This document shows positions 63,183 to 64,000 of a stretch of 64,000 bases of DNA, piece after piece. A program made the position numbers and the translations under genes. Below the pieces are notes generated by a model. That model saw only the letters and a list, made by a program, of their open reading frames with translations. It searched no databases and was not told where the DNA came from. Within the stretch, counting starts at the first letter, position 1; each line of letters begins with the position of its first letter. Origin of the DNA: Acanthosepion esculentum. Its lineage: Eukaryota; Mollusca; Cephalopoda; Sepiida; Sepiidae. The DNA lies in contig OZ038482.1 in assembly GCA_964036315.1 (NCBI GenBank), positions 12,707,785-12,771,784 of the forward strand, read 5' to 3'.

Positions 63183-64000
63183 CCGTGTTGGACGTTTTTT
63201 CTAGACTCTTTGAACTAACTGTTGATTATTCTGTTAAGTTTTGTTTGATTTTTACCGTTTGTCTTACGTTCATTTTTTGACTGCATTGTGAAATTTTGAT
63301 TTTTCCTTTTCAACTCCTAACCCTCCCCATTTTTATTTTGACTTTATTTTGCGATTAATCTTTTATTATTTAACTTTTTGATTTTCTTTTACGTTTTCTT
63401 TTTCCTTTTTTGAATTTATTTTCTCCCCGTACCCACTTCCCATAGTTTATCTGTTTATTTTTCGTTTTTCCGTCTGATTTTATTTTCCTTTGTTTATTAC
63501 ATGTTAATTTGTTCTGTTTTTTTTTTAATAACCGTTAATTTTCCGTGTTTTATCTGTCTGTAATATATTTGTTTGTAAATTTTGTGTTTAGTTTGTATTT
63601 CTGTCCTTTTTTTCTTTCCTTGTTCATCGTTTTGTTTTAGTGTTGACCGTTTTTTCGGCAGCCATATTGTAAATTGTGACATTTCGTTTTGTATTTTATT
63701 TGTTTTCCGTTTATAACTGTTCGTTTTATTTGTTGCTTTTTTGTCTGTCGTCCTTTTTGTACTTGTTTTAAATTTGTAGTTTCGCCTTTGGGCGAACCTT
63801 GTTAACTTGTACGTCTAATTGTTTGTTTAAATTGTTTCGCTTTTAGGCGAACCGTGTCTATTTTATTTTTTTGTACGTTCTTTGTCGTTTTGTAAATTTG
63901 TAGTTTCGCCTTTGGGTGAACCTTGTTCACTTGTACGTCCATTTGTTTTGCGAACCTTGTCTATTTATTTTTATTGTACGTCCTTCTGTTTTGTGAATTT
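63183..64000. repeat. T-rich DNA with hairpin repeats
   Basis: The plus strand is strongly T-rich and A-poor over 63200-63780. From 63781 a ~55-70 bp unit repeats with the hairpin TTCGCCTTTGGGCGAA (63781), TTCGCTTTTAGGCGAA (63836) and TTCGCCTTTGGGTGAA (63905), each followed by CCTTGT and ACTTGTACGTC. The array continues past the window end. Confidence 0.8.

Overview
This is non-coding, repeat-saturated eukaryotic DNA. No intact gene is visible; every recognisable protein-coding trace except two or three weak single-exon candidates belongs to a mobile element. The mix suggests a molluscan, probably coleoid cephalopod (octopus-like) genome: abundant 5'-truncated LINE ends, Penelope-like elements, tRNA-derived SINEs, long (TA)n, (GATA)n and (GA)n arrays, and A+T-rich unique DNA. 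The host assignment is inference from repeat style, not from a diagnostic gene.

Layout. 1-1722: LINE fragments in head-to-head and tail-to-tail order. 2728-2928: a hairpin-rich SINE. 2930-6660: A+T-rich unique DNA with one pogo-type MITE. 6670-9217: a 2.5 kb (GATA)n-derived satellite in four domains. 9220-14330: the least repetitive stretch, with a possible first coding exon on the minus strand at 11279-11306. 14335-23833: LINE fragments, gypsy-like solo LTRs and SINEs, including an inverted copy of the block at 711-1680. 24430-32395: 7.9 kb of (GA)n-based satellites. 32930-38890: more LINE fragments, a hAT-type MITE with clear target-site duplication, a Penelope GIY-YIG fragment, (TA)n arrays and a gag-like ORF1 remnant. 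39010-46960: a transposase-like fragment, LTR pieces, minisatellite-bearing retroposons and local repeats. 47000-51400: LTR pieces, long inverted repeats and tRNA-like repeats. 51632-62133: Penelope-derived foldback elements, a decayed Penelope element, minisatellites and a promoter-like segment. 62226-64000: degenerate repeats and hairpin repeats.

Names used here. LINE-J: non-LTR elements whose C-terminus reads 'LYKSTIR..EY..HIR..' and ends with a GTGAAAT-type tail. LINE-R: endonuclease/reverse-transcriptase elements of the kind often annotated 'craniofacial development protein 2-like', C-terminus 'RKRQLKF.GH.MRK.GLENL'. PLE: Penelope-like element. MSR: a retroposon with an A-rich tail and an expandable internal minisatellite. 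LTR-T: a ~460 bp TGT...ACA long terminal repeat.

The most informative signals are structural. Three foldback elements built from a tRNA-like head between inverted Penelope-type tails have 9-10 bp target-site duplications, and one has its empty site elsewhere in the window. One solo LTR carries the left flank of one insertion and the right flank of another, as expected from ectopic recombination. The 4.7 kb (GA)n satellite presents, on the minus strand, a long tandem series of perfect 3' splice-site look-alikes.
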